Notes: a model not told the origin generated them from the letters alone. 64,000 nt of DNA from Odobenus rosmarus divergens (GCF_000321225.1 NW_004450480.1:2552176-2616175), one strand, 5' to 3'. Shown: positions 1-11,639, counted from the stretch's first letter. Translations and numbers: made by a program.

Positions 1-2230
1 CCACACGTATCAATTAACTAGCCTACTGAACTTGGTTTTCCACTCCCAAGATTTATTTTTAAGTGGATCCAAGACTTGGGGACATGAGGAAGGCAACTTA
101 TTTCTTAAGGTATACCACAATGACCAAAACCTGCTGTCCCACCTGAATTAAAAAGATGTCTTTAACTCTATGGGTCACTGTCCCCTGTCTGATTCTAGCT
201 CCCTCTTTTTCAACATGAACATATGTTTTCCTTAAAATTACTTTTTTTTTTCCTACCCTGGTGTTATGCAAGATCCCTGCTTATTTTGGCAATGGAAACA
301 AAATAAGAAGAGCCACCCAGAGTTCTCCATTCCAGAGGGAGGAGCTTCCCAAGAAAAGCAAAGCTTTGCTGTTGCGTTTCCTTTCAGCCCGGCTAAAGAG
401 CAAGTGGTATTCTTCAGCTTGGAAACTCAGTCCAGATGAGGGAGCTGCTCCTGAGACACATATTAAACCATGAATGGCAAGTGCAGGCAGCGACTACCTA
501 AACATTCATGATCACTTAGTGCTTGTAAAAAACAGGAACTGGCAATAGAGAGACAGACAGACAGACAGACAGTGAGGTGTTTAAGTGGGCCTAATATGCC
601 ATCCGCAAAGGCACTTTTCAAAACACAAAATGGAAAGACAGGACATGCCTTCTCTTTCAGAGGTAGCCCAGCCAAAACCAGAGTCTCCTATCAAGAAGCG
701 AACCTTGACTTTATTTCTATGAGCAAAATCCTCACTAAAATGGCCATCAAGCAGAGGTGAAAGCTTTTAAGACGAAGGGGCTGATGTGCTTATAGAAGGA
801 AAACAAAGAGGGGCTTGCATAGAGAATACGGGTTTCAATGAGGAAGGGTGAACGCCAAAAACAGTATAAGAATTAAGCGCTCACATAATAGATCACTGTG
901 AGCAAAGCTCTCCTGCAGATGTCGGAGTGAGTGAGCTAAGCCTCACACTTGGAAAGGCTGTGTGACTGGAGCCATGATATATAAAGTAAGACCCAAGCGC
1001 CAAAGTTTTGATTCAGCCAAGCAAACGTGGCTGTTTTTGTTGGGTGGAAGAAGCATTTTTTTCACTGAGCAAAGAATTACAGTAAACATCTGCTAACCAT
1101 GACCACAGAAACGGTGGTTGTTTTCGTCCAAGGTCATTTTAAAGGAATAAATGTAATTAATAAAACCACACAGTAATAGTATCCAACCGTCCCAATACGT
1201 CTGCTCACTTCTACCCACAGGCCTATTTATTTAAAAAGCCATCAAGAAAGTTTCTCGACGTTGCCATTCCTACTTCTTGGGGACCACTGGTGTAGGGAAA
1301 GAAATTTCTGTCTCAGAGGATGCTTGAAAATACACGTGAACATCACTGCTTAACTCATTCCTTAGGTAGTTGCTTCCCAGAGGGTTCTCTCGCTCTACTG
1401 GCGAGACTTGATTATCATACACGTATCGTTTAGGTAGGTAAAACCCCATTTAAAAAAATACAAGTTAATGTTCTAATGGATTTACTTCACACATAAAAGT
1501 CCCAGAGTACATCTCTCTGTCAAGCTATCTCTTTTGAAAGTGAGTATAAGAATTCATATACTCCAAAATGGTTTCGGTTTTTAACAATTCCTTATTTGGT
1601 TCGTTCTTCTGGAAGGAATGGGAGGGTAGGGAAACTAGTGGAAAACTGAATTATTCAGGCTGACTGTCGCTCAAATCTGTCAAATTAGAGCTCAAAACAT
1701 CACTTTACCTCTGAACAACCAGCCATAAGCCCCTCCACAAAAGGAGAGTCATCCATGGTTATTATTAAATGTTCCCAATTAGGAGAACATAATCAAATTC
1801 ATAAAACACCAACTTCCATTCTGAGCTAAGCGAACCTCTCTACCTACAACATCAGCAAGGTTTTCTAGATTTAGAAAAGGCAGTTTTGCATAAACCACTA
1901 CCACAGAATGAATAAAGCTAAAGAACTAATAAAGTTTCCTGGTTCTAATCCTCTGGTCATGTCAGTATGATCGATCAACAAAATACTAAGTTCACTGAAC
2001 CTCAAAAATATTTTCTCTCTTTGCTCTCTCTCCTTCCCATGGAACTAGAACACGGAAATTCATAAAGGTCAGACTTCAGGAAGCTTACTGAAAAAATAAA
2101 TATTAAATTTATCAACTCCATTTTTTTCTAGTGATTATAATAATCAACAGGGTCCCAGCTGTTAGACCAGTTCTAAGAGCAGCTTAGGAGCCAAGGGGGT
2201 GAGAGGTTGTCAGTGTTTCAACTCTGCCCA
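1..2230. other. Single-copy non-coding DNA
   Basis: I see no gene or clear transposon here. It holds a T run (about 241-253), a short GACA microsatellite and a CpG-retaining stretch at about 1240-1440 that could be regulatory. Open frames are at most about 70 codons and resemble no protein I know. Confidence 0.55.
548..573. repeat. (GACA)n microsatellite
   Basis: About five perfect GACA units flanked by GA-rich sequence. It is short, so probably only weakly polymorphic. Confidence 0.85.
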
Positions 2231-2232
2231 CC

Positions 2233-2290
2233 ATCAGTCTTGAACACCTAACTATTAAACACCTCCTAGGTGCCAGGTACTGAGTGCTCT
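2233..2290 (-). mobile_element. Short MIR/L2 3'-end fragment, antisense
   Basis: The phrase 'CTAGGTGCCAGGTACTGAGT' matches the antisense of the conserved MIR/L2 3' end (ATGTGCCAGGCACTGTGCT). It is too short to choose between MIR and L2. It runs directly into a GT microsatellite. Confidence 0.45.
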
Positions 2291-2340
2291 GTGCGTGTGT
2301 GTGTGTGTGTGTGTGTGTACATGAGTGTGCATGCACACAC
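2291..2340. repeat. (GT)n microsatellite plus GT/CA palindrome
   Basis: About 14 GT units with one interruption near the start are followed by the perfect 14-bp palindrome GTGTGCATGCACAC at 2325-2338. Alternating purine-pyrimidine DNA of this kind is prone to Z-DNA and hairpin formation and to length polymorphism. Confidence 0.85.
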
Positions 2341-3435
2341 AAGGATCCGCGTGTAGAGCAGGGAGGGTGGAAGGGTGAGGTGCTATCTTCCAAATGCTAC
2401 TGGTATCTGCTAGAATCTTGAAGGGTAATTAACACAAATTTCAGAGCCTGCCAAATTCAGAAAATTAGTGTGTTTGTTTTCTCATTTTCCACGAGGCTAA
2501 GGGTTATGTGCTAAGAAAGGAAAGAAGGGAGGCAGAGCTGGAGAAAGCAAGCAAGAGTTTGATACCTCAACTGCCCTCAGTGATGATGAAGCCAAAGACA
2601 AGGAAGGAAAGGGACTACAAAGGCCCAATCCTATTTACTGTGAATGCCTTCGGCTGTGAAAGAGAGCAAGCCTTAATGTAACCCACCAATCCCCCCACAA
2701 GACTGTCAAGAATTCATTTCTACAATCAAATCCTGTATCAGAGGCCACCGTGGTCCAAACTGGAAGGTTAGCACATACCCCCACACTAACCGATGCATAA
2801 ATGAAAATGCACTGCATCCATCATATCTGTATTATAGAGGGATTAAATCAGCTATAGTTTTGAAGCTTTAAAAGAAAATTCCAAGTCTTTAAGTATATTC
2901 CTGGTGAAAGATAATATGACAAATGTCATAATAAAAAAATAAAGTAGAAGGAAATAATACTTTAACCCTTTTAAATTTTCCTTACGAAGTGCATCATTTT
3001 AACCTAATGCATTTCAACATACTTATCCATAAATGTAAATTTGTTTTGATAAAATGAAGAGCCTTTTAATCCAAATTGCACAGTGACGCTTCTACACTGA
3101 TCTGTTATAACTTAGTAATCAGAGTTAACAGACTGCCTAATTAACCAAGTCATCATTTGCCAAGATCCAAATATGGGATGAATTGTGGGCCAAGGAGAAA
3201 ATATGATGGACATGAAAATTATTAATTCAGGGAAGCATTCAAAGCATGTGGAGTTAAAGTTCTTTGCTAAATCTCACCATCTTTAATATCCTTAATTTTT
3301 ATAATAAGTAACGTGCAAATAAAAAATGTATTACAAGGTACACAGAAAAACATTTTTAAATCAACTGGTTATTAGTTAGTGATATAATTATTTTTAAAGC
3401 ATTTGACAACCTATGAGGTGAAAATCTGAGATGTC
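2341..3435. other. Single-copy AT-rich DNA, nothing recognised
   Basis: AT-rich sequence with many short A and T runs. There are no genes and no confident repeat family. Confidence 0.5.
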
Positions 3436-3437
3436 TT

Positions 3438-3605
3438 CTGCTAATAATGAGTAACATCCAGTGAGTACTTATGAGGTGCCAGCACCATTTTCAGTGTTTT
3501 ATAGGGACCAGGATGTTTATTCTCTACATGAACCCTAATTCTTTGGAAGGTACTATTTTTATATTTAGGTATCAGATATGAAAACCGAGGTTCAGAATAT
3601 TTTTT
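3438..3605 (-). mobile_element. MIR SINE, antisense
   Basis: Reads as a diverged reverse-strand MIR: 'GAGTACTTATGAGGTGCCAG', then 'TTTTCAGTGTTTTATAGGG', 'GGAAGGTACTATTTTTA' and 'ATGAAAACCGAGGTTCAGA'. These sit in the order expected of the antisense MIR (tRNA-derived, inactive in mammals). Confidence 0.7.
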
Positions 3606-4015
3606 TGCTCAGCAGAGTGTAGAATAAGCAAACAATATCCAGTCCTTTCAAAAGTCTTAGGGAAGTGTTATTAAGAATTCTAGAATTTCCTTTTACCCAT
3701 GGAAGCTTTATCCATTCACTTATTATATACTCAGGAGGAGACAGGAGATCAGGGTAACTTCTAAGATGCCATGGGGGTGACCTGCACAAAATTCTTCCGT
3801 ATCACCACACCTTGCTGTCCCTATCACTAACATATCAGTATGTCCTAGAAGACATGTACTTTAACTGGGCTTCGATACTGCATAAGCCAATTTCCCTAGA
3901 TAACTCAAATCTAAGCCCATATATAGAGTTTAATCCTAGAAGGGATGGTAAATCCACCAGTCTGACCATTTTTCCCTCAGATGCTTGGAAACTCCTATTC
4001 ATTTTTGGGGACCCA
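3606..4015. other. Single-copy DNA, nothing recognised
   Basis: A 122-codon plus-strand frame begins near 3812 and continues into repeat-like sequence. Its translation has no recognisable domain and I do not treat it as a gene. Confidence 0.5.
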
Positions 4016-4019
4016 GCCA

Positions 4020-4215
4020 GGTCTCACTGTTTCTCGGAGGGTTTCCAATCTCCCTCCCGCTGCCCTCCTCCTCTATCACATACACACAATCCAGAAGTAT
4101 TCTTGCAGCCCCTATATCATTGTATTATTTCTGTCTACCTTGCAGATATAAGTATGTTGAAATCAAGGATCTTGCTTTAAGACCTAGAACAGTGACAGAT
4201 GGTAGATGGATGGTT
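4020..4215 (+). mobile_element. Possible L2 LINE 3' fragment
   Basis: Phrases such as 'CATTGTATTATTTCTGTCTACC' and a following 'AGAACAGTGACAGATGG' vaguely follow the L2 3'UTR order (TAATTATTTGTTTACTTGTCTGTCT ... AGCACAGTGCC). Divergence is high, so the call is tentative. Confidence 0.35.
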
Positions 4216-4289
4216 GACCAGAAGGACAGACAGGAGGAACACAGCAGTGAATGAACTCCAGGCTCCTGGAGGGACACAGGCATAGTAGT

Positions 4290-4445
4290 ATTTTTGAGGC
4301 AATGCCTACCTGCGAGGTAGTGACTGCCATTAGAGATGGCCAATTAACTGGGCAGACAGCTTCACGGGGAAAATTTCATGATATTCATTCATGCATAGCT
4401 GGGCTAGGTGATATTGAAATTTTCCTTCCAACCCTATAATCCTAT
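4290..4445 (+). mobile_element. Possible MIR3/L3 (CR1-like) 3' remnant
   Basis: The end 'AATTTTCCTTCCAACCCTAT' then 'AATCCTATG' follows the conserved CR1/L3/MIR3 3' terminus (AGGTCCCTTCCAGCTCT ... ATTCTATGATTCT). The upstream part is too degraded to place. Confidence 0.4.
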
Positions 4446-4559
4446 GTATTTACTGTGCCTTGAGCACTGTGCCTTATAGGACATATATGCACAGTCTATC
4501 TTCCCACAATTCTGCCCCCTTGCTCCGAAACCAGCACCCTCTTCACCCACTTTCCTTTG

Positions 4560-5025
4560 CCTTGTGTAAGTTGAATGCCATCCATGACTCTTGAGAGAGG
4601 CATGTAACCCACTTAAGGCCAAGTACACCGTCACACCTCCCCCTGCCCAGTCCTGCTCCAGCCCCAGAGACTGCTGCAGTGACAGGCGCATGGCACACCC
4701 TGGACCAATCACAGAACCAGGAAGATCCAAATTCTATGACAGCTACTACAACTCATGAGAAGAGATTTCTTTCTGCTGGAGTTGCTATGAAAACAGACTC
4801 ATGAATGGTTATCATACCACAAGTTGGTAAACACCTACATGAATGAATCCAACCCAGAACATAGCACAGCCAAGAGCCTGAGAGGAGACTTACTAGCAAG
4901 ATCTGAACTCCTCGGTCCAGATGTTCCAGAAGCTAGTTCTACCATCTGACGTTTCAGCATCATGAGCCAATTAAATCCCCTTTGTCCCTATGCTCCTCAC
5001 AAGTAACCAGAGAGACCTAACAAAT
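4560..5025 (+). mobile_element. Old L1M-type LINE-1 3'UTR remnant
   Basis: Landmarks appear in order: 'TGGACCAATCACAGAACCAG', 'CACAGCCAAGAGCCTGAGA', 'CATCATGAGCCAATTAAATCCC' and 'AAGTAACCAGAGAGACCTAAC'. These resemble the 3' region of old L1M elements (CCAATCAGAG ... GAGCCAATAAATTCCC ... TCCTAACTAATACAG). A second copy of the same family lies at 30040-30475. The exact subfamily is not certain and an LTR assignment is possible. Confidence 0.5.
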
Positions 5026-5029
5026 GGGG

Positions 5030-5880
5030 GGCTCAGTATCTTAAGACACAGACATGTTCAAAATGATCCGCTGGTTGTGTTAAAAAGGAGACACTGATAC
5101 CTCCAACTCCTTAAGTAAAAATGTTTGTATTTGTGGTCCCTTGCAACTGGCTTTTACATATTTCTTCAAGCCCATTATTTTACTGTATGTTTTTAAAACT
5201 CTAACATTTTTATTTTTGAAGGCCTAAGTCCTTGGCATTCAGCCTACAAACCTGTAATTCTACTGACCAAGTAACTAAAGACCTTCTAACTTTTTAGCCA
5301 GTGTTCCCTCTAAGGATCCCAGAGCTTCACCCTCGTCAATAAAAAGCCTTCCAGCTGAATGTATCCCAAGAACGAAAGGCACATTCTGAACCTTGCTGGC
5401 AACACACCCCAGGCACCAGGCCTGCTGCTTTGGGAAGGAGACCCTCTCACTTGCCGCACTTTTTCACACAGGTGATTGAGCGGAACAAATCAATTGTTGG
5501 GTGGTCAGAGGCTAATAAGAAATAAAACGAGGGCTAGAGAGATGAGGTTAATTAGAATAATGTACCAGAGAAAAATGACTCAAAGATCTAGAGAAAATGT
5601 CTTAACAGGCACATCCAACTGGAGCTAGAAGAATGCCAATTAAGTGGCTGTCCTTGTTCCTAATCATTTTGGGACATACTTTTATTTCCCATAGCTCTTG
5701 TACCAGCAAAAAAGAATTAAAGCATTTGGAAAAGTCTAGAAAGATCAAACAGGGCCTGTGAGGTGGCACTGACGTATAAAGGCTCAACATGCCTCGTACG
5801 AGCAATCCCAGAGTGGAAAATGCACGCGGAAATAAAACAACGCCCGCACACCAACACCCCCGGGAAAGGTTTCCACAGGG
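5030..5880. other. Single-copy DNA, nothing recognised
   Basis: No clear repeat or gene. The end (about 5780-5880) retains several CpGs. A 112-codon minus-strand frame at 5602-5940 runs into the neighbouring MIR and has no recognisable domain. Confidence 0.5.
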
Positions 5881-5884
5881 AGGA

Positions 5885-6118
5885 CCATATAGTGCGGCGG
5901 TGAAGAGCCACGGCACCAGACGGACAGTGCCTGGGTTCAAGTCCTAGCTGTCCTTCTCATAAGCAAAGATGTCTGAGTCACGAGTCACTTAACCTCACCA
6001 TGCGTCCGTTTTCTCATCTGTAGAACAGATTTTTAGAACTGAAACCCTCTCATAGAGTTTTTGTGAATTAATACATACGTGCTTGGAATCATGGGTGGCA
6101 CAGAATAAAGTCTCAGTT
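5885..6118 (+). mobile_element. MIR SINE, sense, nearly full length
   Basis: Follows the MIR consensus from the tRNA-like part through the core: 'GTGCCTGGGTTCAAGTCCTA', 'GAGTCACTTAACCTCACC', 'CGTTTTCTCATCTGTAGAA', 'GTGAATTAATACATACGTGC' and 'GGCACAGAATAAAGTCTCAG'. It is diverged, as expected of a pre-placental insertion. Confidence 0.85.
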
Positions 6119-6119
6119 A

Positions 6120-7526
6120 AAGTAGCTAGTATGGAGTCGACTTCTTACAAACTAGCGTTATGCTCTCAAACAACTGCTGTTCGTTGGACGTTCTCAAGAT
6201 GAGGTTCTTCCTGAGTTTTGAAAATTCTCCTTTTACCTCTCATTCCTTTTTCAGAGAGAAAGAGGAAACTCTGCAAGCAGGGAGAGGTGAAAACACCACG
6301 TGCAAGGTCTTCCAGGCGTATGTATCTCTATACAGTGGAGAAGTCCTCAGCATGGTTTATTCTAGGAGTAGAATTTCAGGAAATTGCCACGTTTAAGAAG
6401 AAGGACTGGAAGAATGGATTTGTGTCACCATTAATGAATGATTTGGGACAGATCTGGACAAAGGCGAGGCACGGTCTCTCTGGATAAGAACATCCCGCGA
6501 GAAAGGTTTATGGATGGTCTGTAAGAGTTGGCAGTCAGACAGTCAACTCCCGACACATTGTAAGCAGACCCCCCTGGCACGGAGACACTGCCGCACCAAA
6601 CCGCACCCAGACGGGCAGCAGCAGTTCAAAACAGTAGAGAAAACACCCTCAGAAAGCTCCTAATCTCTCCCGCTGATACTCAGGCATCCGGGTATTAAGA
6701 GAGCAGCACGAGAGCTGAGCCACACGCCAAATCTCCAATGTCAACGGCAAGTTGTCAAGTCTCGCCTTACATGGATCATTTTCCCCTTTCGTGATTATTG
6801 TTTTAGTTTCTGAAATGATATTTGGAGACAGGGGTGTTCCATGTTTGGGGAGATGTAAGAAAACCACTCTGAAGGCTGTCATGTGCCTGATCAAAGTTTT
6901 TCCTGAATCCTTAGCCTTGACTGAAAGTGAATTTTAGCTTTTTCTTTACTAAAAAAGAATATCAGGAAACTAAACTGGATGCCTTAAGTTGTATCTTAAT
7001 CATGTTCTTTTATGTTTTAGAAGTTGCGAGGGTCTACATAAGAAGTTAATAAAATTAATGGCTCTTTTCATTTCTTCGATAACCCTAGCCATTCCATAAA
7101 TTATGTAAATAAGAGTATGTGATGGGATTTATTTCATCTTTTGCCTCCAAAACGTTATGGGATACAGAGACTTGCTTTAGCTTTCATGCAACAAATGCAC
7201 AAAGAACACCACACGTCAACACGCACGCACTGAAACAACAAAGCAACAATAGACAAGCTTCCTTAAGCGGGTGGAAGAAATCAGAGCTAACAATGAAAGA
7301 TATTAACATCCAACTCCTTTCAATCTATGCAGACTTGAGTTTTCTTTCAAAAAACAAGCATGTGAATTTTCAGGACAGATGCACCAAGTGTATACTTTAT
7401 TTAAAAATTAGGATTTACAGGAAATTTAAGACACAGTCTATCATAAGGCAGGGGATCAAACCAGCTCTGATTAACTTACAGACAAAACATATCCTCAACC
7501 ACATGTCTTTAGGCCAGTGTGGCACC
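6120..7526. other. Single-copy DNA, nothing recognised
   Basis: No confident repeat and no gene. Open frames of up to about 89 codons in this stretch are unremarkable. The 184-codon frame starting at 7119 is discussed under rejected items. Confidence 0.5.
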
Positions 7527-7542
7527 CTGAACTCCAAAATTT

Positions 7543-7727
7543 CTTTTTTTTTTTTTTTTAAGAGAAGGAGAGGGGAAGAGGGGAGAGGGAAAAGGAGAGA
7601 GAATCTTAAGCAAGGCTCCATGCCCAGCGCAGAGCCCCATATGGGGCTCTATCTCATGACCCTGAGATCATGACCTGAGCCGAAATCAAGAGTCAGAAGC
7701 TTAACTGACTGAGCCACCCAGGTGCCC
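7543..7727 (-). mobile_element. CAN-SINE (SINEC), antisense, with target-site duplication
   Basis: Starts with a T run (the reverse of the A tail), followed by a GA-rich body, 'GGGGCTCTATCTCATGACCC', 'GATCATGACCTGAGCCGAAA' and the reversed head 'GACTGAGCCACCCAGGTGCC'. Imperfect target-site duplications CTGAACTCCAAAATTTC (7527-7543) and CTGAACTCTGAATTTCT (7728-7744) flank it and confirm LINE-1-mediated insertion. Antisense CAN-SINEs carry a T-rich tract that can act as a splice-acceptor polypyrimidine tract; no exon use is visible here. Confidence 0.95.
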
Positions 7728-7743
7728 CTGAACTCTGAATTTC

Positions 7744-8075
7744 TAAGGTTTTGTGGATGCAGGTCAGGCACCAAACACAATCTTCCCAGCATTTTAGGTT
7801 TATAATTTGTATTATCCGAAACTGGTCATAAACATCCAAGAATCAACATGTCAACAACTGATATAAAAGAGATCATCCTACTTGTGCTCATTTTGTAATT
7901 TTTAAAGTTAATTCAGTGCACGAAACATGAGCAAATTAATAGGGAATCAAGGCTCTCCACCATCTTTACCAATCTTTTTAAAAAAATACTGCAAGAAAGT
8001 GCAATGAGTTTGCCAGCATAGCTCCCAAAACCCTTTGCTGTTCTTTCTAAACCAAGAGCATCATTATCCTGTTCC
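7744..8075. other. Single-copy DNA, nothing recognised
   Basis: A short interval between the SINE and a MIR, with no repeat or gene detected. Confidence 0.5.
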
Positions 8076-8079
8076 AGAG

Positions 8080-8278
8080 TCTGTGCAAAGCACTGTATAG
8101 GTATCATCTCATTTAATCCTTGCAATAATACTATGAGCAAGATTATGCTATTACCCATGGCTCAGATAAGTAAGAGCCCAGAAAGAGGAAGAGAAAGTAA
8201 TTTGTCCAAGGACAAAGAGCCAGTGAATGAGAGTGCTGGGATTTGATCTTGGAATCCAAAGTCCTTAATTAACCTGTA
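8080..8278 (-). mobile_element. MIR SINE, antisense
   Basis: Clear reverse-strand MIR: 'CTCATTTAATCCTTGCAATA', 'ACCCATGGCTCAGATAAG', 'GTAATTTGTCCAAGGACAAA', 'CAGTGAATGAGAGTGCTGGG' and 'TTTGATCTTGGAATCCAAAG' in consensus order. Confidence 0.88.
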
Positions 8279-8279
8279 C

Positions 8280-8640
8280 CACCCACAATACCTTTTTGGC
8301 CCAAATGGCAAATGATTCTGTCTTCACGGTCAAGATGATGTATAACCCTTTCTGGATGCGACACACAGAGTATCAAAGACTTGTTTAGTATAGAGTGGAA
8401 ACTTTCCAGAGAAAACCCAGGGGCAGTATTCTATTCCTATAATAAAGGTGACGTGTGTGTTTTTATTTCTTCTCCTCCCCTCTCATCCAGATGCAGTCCT
8501 CTTAGGTATCATGAAAATACAGAAATTCACAGGGAAATCCCCAAATGGCTCTATGTCCATAACTACTAACTGTGAGCACAGCTACCATCCTCTGGCCTCT
8601 GCCAGTGCTGAGGAGTCACACTGAATCACACAGACCTGGC
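8280..8640. other. Single-copy DNA, nothing recognised
   Basis: No recognised repeat or gene between the MIR and the L2 fragment. Confidence 0.5.
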
Positions 8641-8659
8641 AAACAGGTACATTCAGAAC

Positions 8660-8900
8660 AAACAAGAGGCTTGGATGCAGGACAGTGAGCAGGGGGTAGA
8701 GGGAAGACAGGAGGAGGGAAATCTTGAGTGTGGGTGTTCAGGGAAGACCTCTCCAAGAAGTTGATATTTGAACTGAGCAGTAAGGAATGAGGGAGTGAGC
8801 CTATGAACCAGAGAAATCGTTCCGGATAGAGAATACCACGGCCCAGAGGCAACAGAGAATTTATGGCATCTGAGCACGGCAATGGTGTCTCAATAAAATA
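8660..8900 (-). mobile_element. L2 LINE 3' fragment, antisense
   Basis: Contains 'TTCAGGGAAGACCTCTCCAA', 'GATATTTGAACTGAGCAGTA' and 'CCCAGAGGCAACAGAGAATT'. These are diverged forms of the antisense L2 3' region (CAGGGAAGGCTTCCTGGAGG ... GAGCTGAG ... GGCAGAGGGAACAGC). Confidence 0.7.
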
Positions 8901-9690
8901 TTTGAAACCACAGAGCAGAAGCCCAAAGCTTCCAAGAGTCTCTTGAATGGGCAACATCTTCAAGACACGATTTCCAGAGAATCAACTGCCGCTTGACAAA
9001 CAGCCACCATCGAGTCAGTGCCACCACTTGTCAATCTTCGGGACACACGGCCGATGGGGCCCTCCGCGGACACAGCCACAATCTCTGACATGCTCATGCA
9101 GCAGCTTCTGTGAGCAAAGGACACTGTTCCTGGAGGGCTGTTACCAGGAAGATCGGTGGGGGACCGGGGCCTGCTGTGCAGACTCAGCACAGAGGCAGGG
9201 CCCGACATAAGGCAGGGTGAGAGCGACATCATGGAGCATCAGCCTGCATGAGCGGAACCCTACGGAGTTTCAGATTATCATCAGCAATACCAACTTGAAA
9301 GCAGTGAATTTTGCTTGCGAGGCAGGCCCACTGTCTGAGTAAGTTAAAAAACGGAATACAAAAAGAACTGCACACCTCTCAGGGGAAATGGTCAAAAAGG
9401 GACCGAGAGATCTAAGTTCTGTTAGCGGGGCCATCCAGCAGAACACATGGCCGCAGGGTCCTTGAAGACGGGCATCAAAGCCGCCTCCCAAGGCTCTACT
9501 TGAACTTGGAAGAGAATCCTGGGTTGGAAGCAACAGATTGTGAAATATACCTTGTCTACGAGTGAGACAATGACCAACAAGCCAGACGCAGGACAGTAAA
9601 AACTCCTCCAAGACCAGGATTTCTACTGCATCACCTGGGCTGTGTAGCACAGTGCTGGCATCTGTTAACCACTGGCAACCACTAAGCATA
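8901..9690. other. Single-copy, CpG-retaining DNA
   Basis: Slightly GC-richer than its neighbours and free of obvious repeats. A 139-codon minus-strand frame covers 9270-9689; its translation has no domain or signal I recognise and no splice-site context, so it is not called a gene. Confidence 0.5.
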
Positions 9691-9706
9691 GCTTAGCTAT
9701 GCTAAG
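9682..9706. repeat. Short perfect/near-perfect palindrome
   Basis: Centred on 9694, with perfect 9-bp arms AGCATAGCT and AGCTATGCT around one base. The arms extend to 12 bp with one mismatch. It lies at the edge of the next MIR. Confidence 0.75.
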
Positions 9707-9897
9707 CTCTTTATAAGCATCACTTCCCACTAACTTTTCACGGGGAGCTAGTTCCCGTTTCCATCCCCAGCTCCCAGATGAGGAGGCAGTAGCCCAGAGA
9801 GGTTCAGTAACTTGCCCAATGTTGCTCAGCCAGTAAGCGGAAAAGGTGGAATCTGATTCTCGGCTGATCTAACTTCAAAGCAGACACTCTTAAGCAC
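9707..9897 (-). mobile_element. MIR SINE, antisense
   Basis: 'CAGATGAGGAGGCAGTAGCC', 'CAGAGAGGTTCAGTAACTTG', 'CCCAATGTTGCTCAGCCAGT' and the final 'GAATCTGATTCTC' follow antisense MIR closely. Confidence 0.88.
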
Positions 9898-11635
9898 ACA
9901 GCTGCCCCATAGCCCCAGCAGGCATTTGGTAATGTTTATGGATGCAGCAACTACCATGAGTCATGAGCATCTATCACAGGCTGGTCCAGGCAGATGCGAT
10001 ATAATGAGGCATCGGGAAGTCTCATTCTACTCATTCTATGAGATGGAAATTTTCACAAGAGTAATGCAAAGCCAATCTGAATTAGAAAAATTGGACAGGG
10101 GTCTGTGCTCCCTTTTACCCAAGGTTAAGTTTTCAGCAGAGATGCGGGGGCCAGCAAATAACAGAGATGGCAGGGTGGATAGCATTGTCCGGTCTCTGGG
10201 GGACAATGCAAAGCCATCAGCAATGTCCCCTGCACATATTCGCACGAACAGAACTGGGTATAAGGCTGCACATCACTAGGACCTCAGGCTGGTACTCAAG
10301 CTTTGACAAAAGCTTGTATCCGAAGGAGAGAAAATTCATTAGAAAATTCTCGAGCTTAAATTGTGGTTGATAGTTCCCTTAGGAAAGAAATTTATTCCTC
10401 AGATTTGCCATGGCACTCTCAGTAAGAATACCATGGTCCTAAAATATTTACTGAGCTATGTATCTCCATTGAAAATCAAAGAAACCAAAATTCAAACATG
10501 TGAAATTCAAATGAGAGATTATACACACAAGTCAATGGAAGACAGAAGACTCACTGAAAACATGTAAGAAAAATTCATATCGTAATTTTGTATAAGTAAT
10601 TACAACTGTGGCTCAGGAACCATTTACCTTTTCTTCCTTACTACTAGAACGTGATATTTATCAGGACATCAAATTTCTCAAGTCTGAGGATACACTTCCG
10701 AGATGCTCTTATGTTAGGTGTTATTAAAAGGATATAAGTAGATAGAAGTCATTACAACTGCAGGGAGAATTCTTAGAGGCCTGCCTCAGCTGGGAGGACT
10801 ACTCTTTTTGCTCCTTGCACTCCTGCCTCTTTCTTCAGGATGTAGAAGCAATGGCTGGAGAGCCAGCAGCCATAATGTGACCTTGAAAACAGAACAACAC
10901 TTGAACAGGCAGGCAGAGCAGAAAGACAGAAAGCACAAACTGCTCTACGCCAAACACCCTTCATGAGAGAGAAAATGCAACTCATTTTTTAAAACTTATA
11001 TAGCTGTATCTCTGTTACTAGAAAACAATTCTGAAGTGATACAGTGATATGAAAATGTGTCTGAAGACTACCCAATTTTTTCTGAGGGAAAAAAAAATGA
11101 GGAAAGTCATGAATTGGGATTCTGATTACTCCTCTATTCACCAAGCTATTTGTTTAAGTATGACTTTCCTTCTTAATTACTACCACTAGCCCAGGAAGCA
11201 TATTTGCTGAACCTGTCTCTATGTTTTGACATGCAACACTTGTGAAATTCAAACATACTTGTAGATATCCAAAGCTTATTATTTATTAAGGACCGTATTA
11301 AAGGTGGAAGATCTTAAAACACTTTCAGAATCTGATGATTAAAGGAAATTTAATCGTTCTTCATTGGCATTTGATCTTCAGCCTGCCATAATCTACCCAT
11401 ATACCCCTTCATCCATATTCGATACTAAAGAGACATTTCAACAGCTTGTCCATCAACTGCAAAGTAACATACAGAAAAACCACATTACTTAGAAAATAAA
11501 AGAGCTGTCCCCCACACTCAGTGAGCTCATGAAAGCCCAATATGATTAAAAGGGTGAAGAAGGCAGACTCCACTAGGCGACCCAGAATGAGTGCAAAGAG
11601 CCATCCATCTATTATATTTGTAAGGAGTTTCAAAA
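9898..11635. other. Single-copy DNA, nothing recognised
   Basis: No gene or confident transposon. The sequence is AT-rich after about 10,560, and open frames reach at most about 117 codons with no domains. An 8-bp stem (CAAGCTTT/AAAGCTTG) near 10,300 is too short to mean much. Confidence 0.5.
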
Positions 11636-11639
11636 TTTT

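Noticed and set aside
7119..7673. 184-codon plus-strand open frame, the longest in the window
   Set aside because: Its C-terminal third reads through the antisense CAN-SINE (Phe run then Lys/Arg/Glu-rich), and the N-terminal part has no recognisable domain, start context or splice sites.
9270..9689. 139-codon minus-strand frame
   Set aside because: No domain, signal, conservation evidence or flanking splice signals; frames of this length are expected a few times in 64 kb.
10290..10312. CAAGCTTT/AAAGCTTG hairpin
   Set aside because: An 8-bp stem with a short loop is expected many times by chance in 64 kb.
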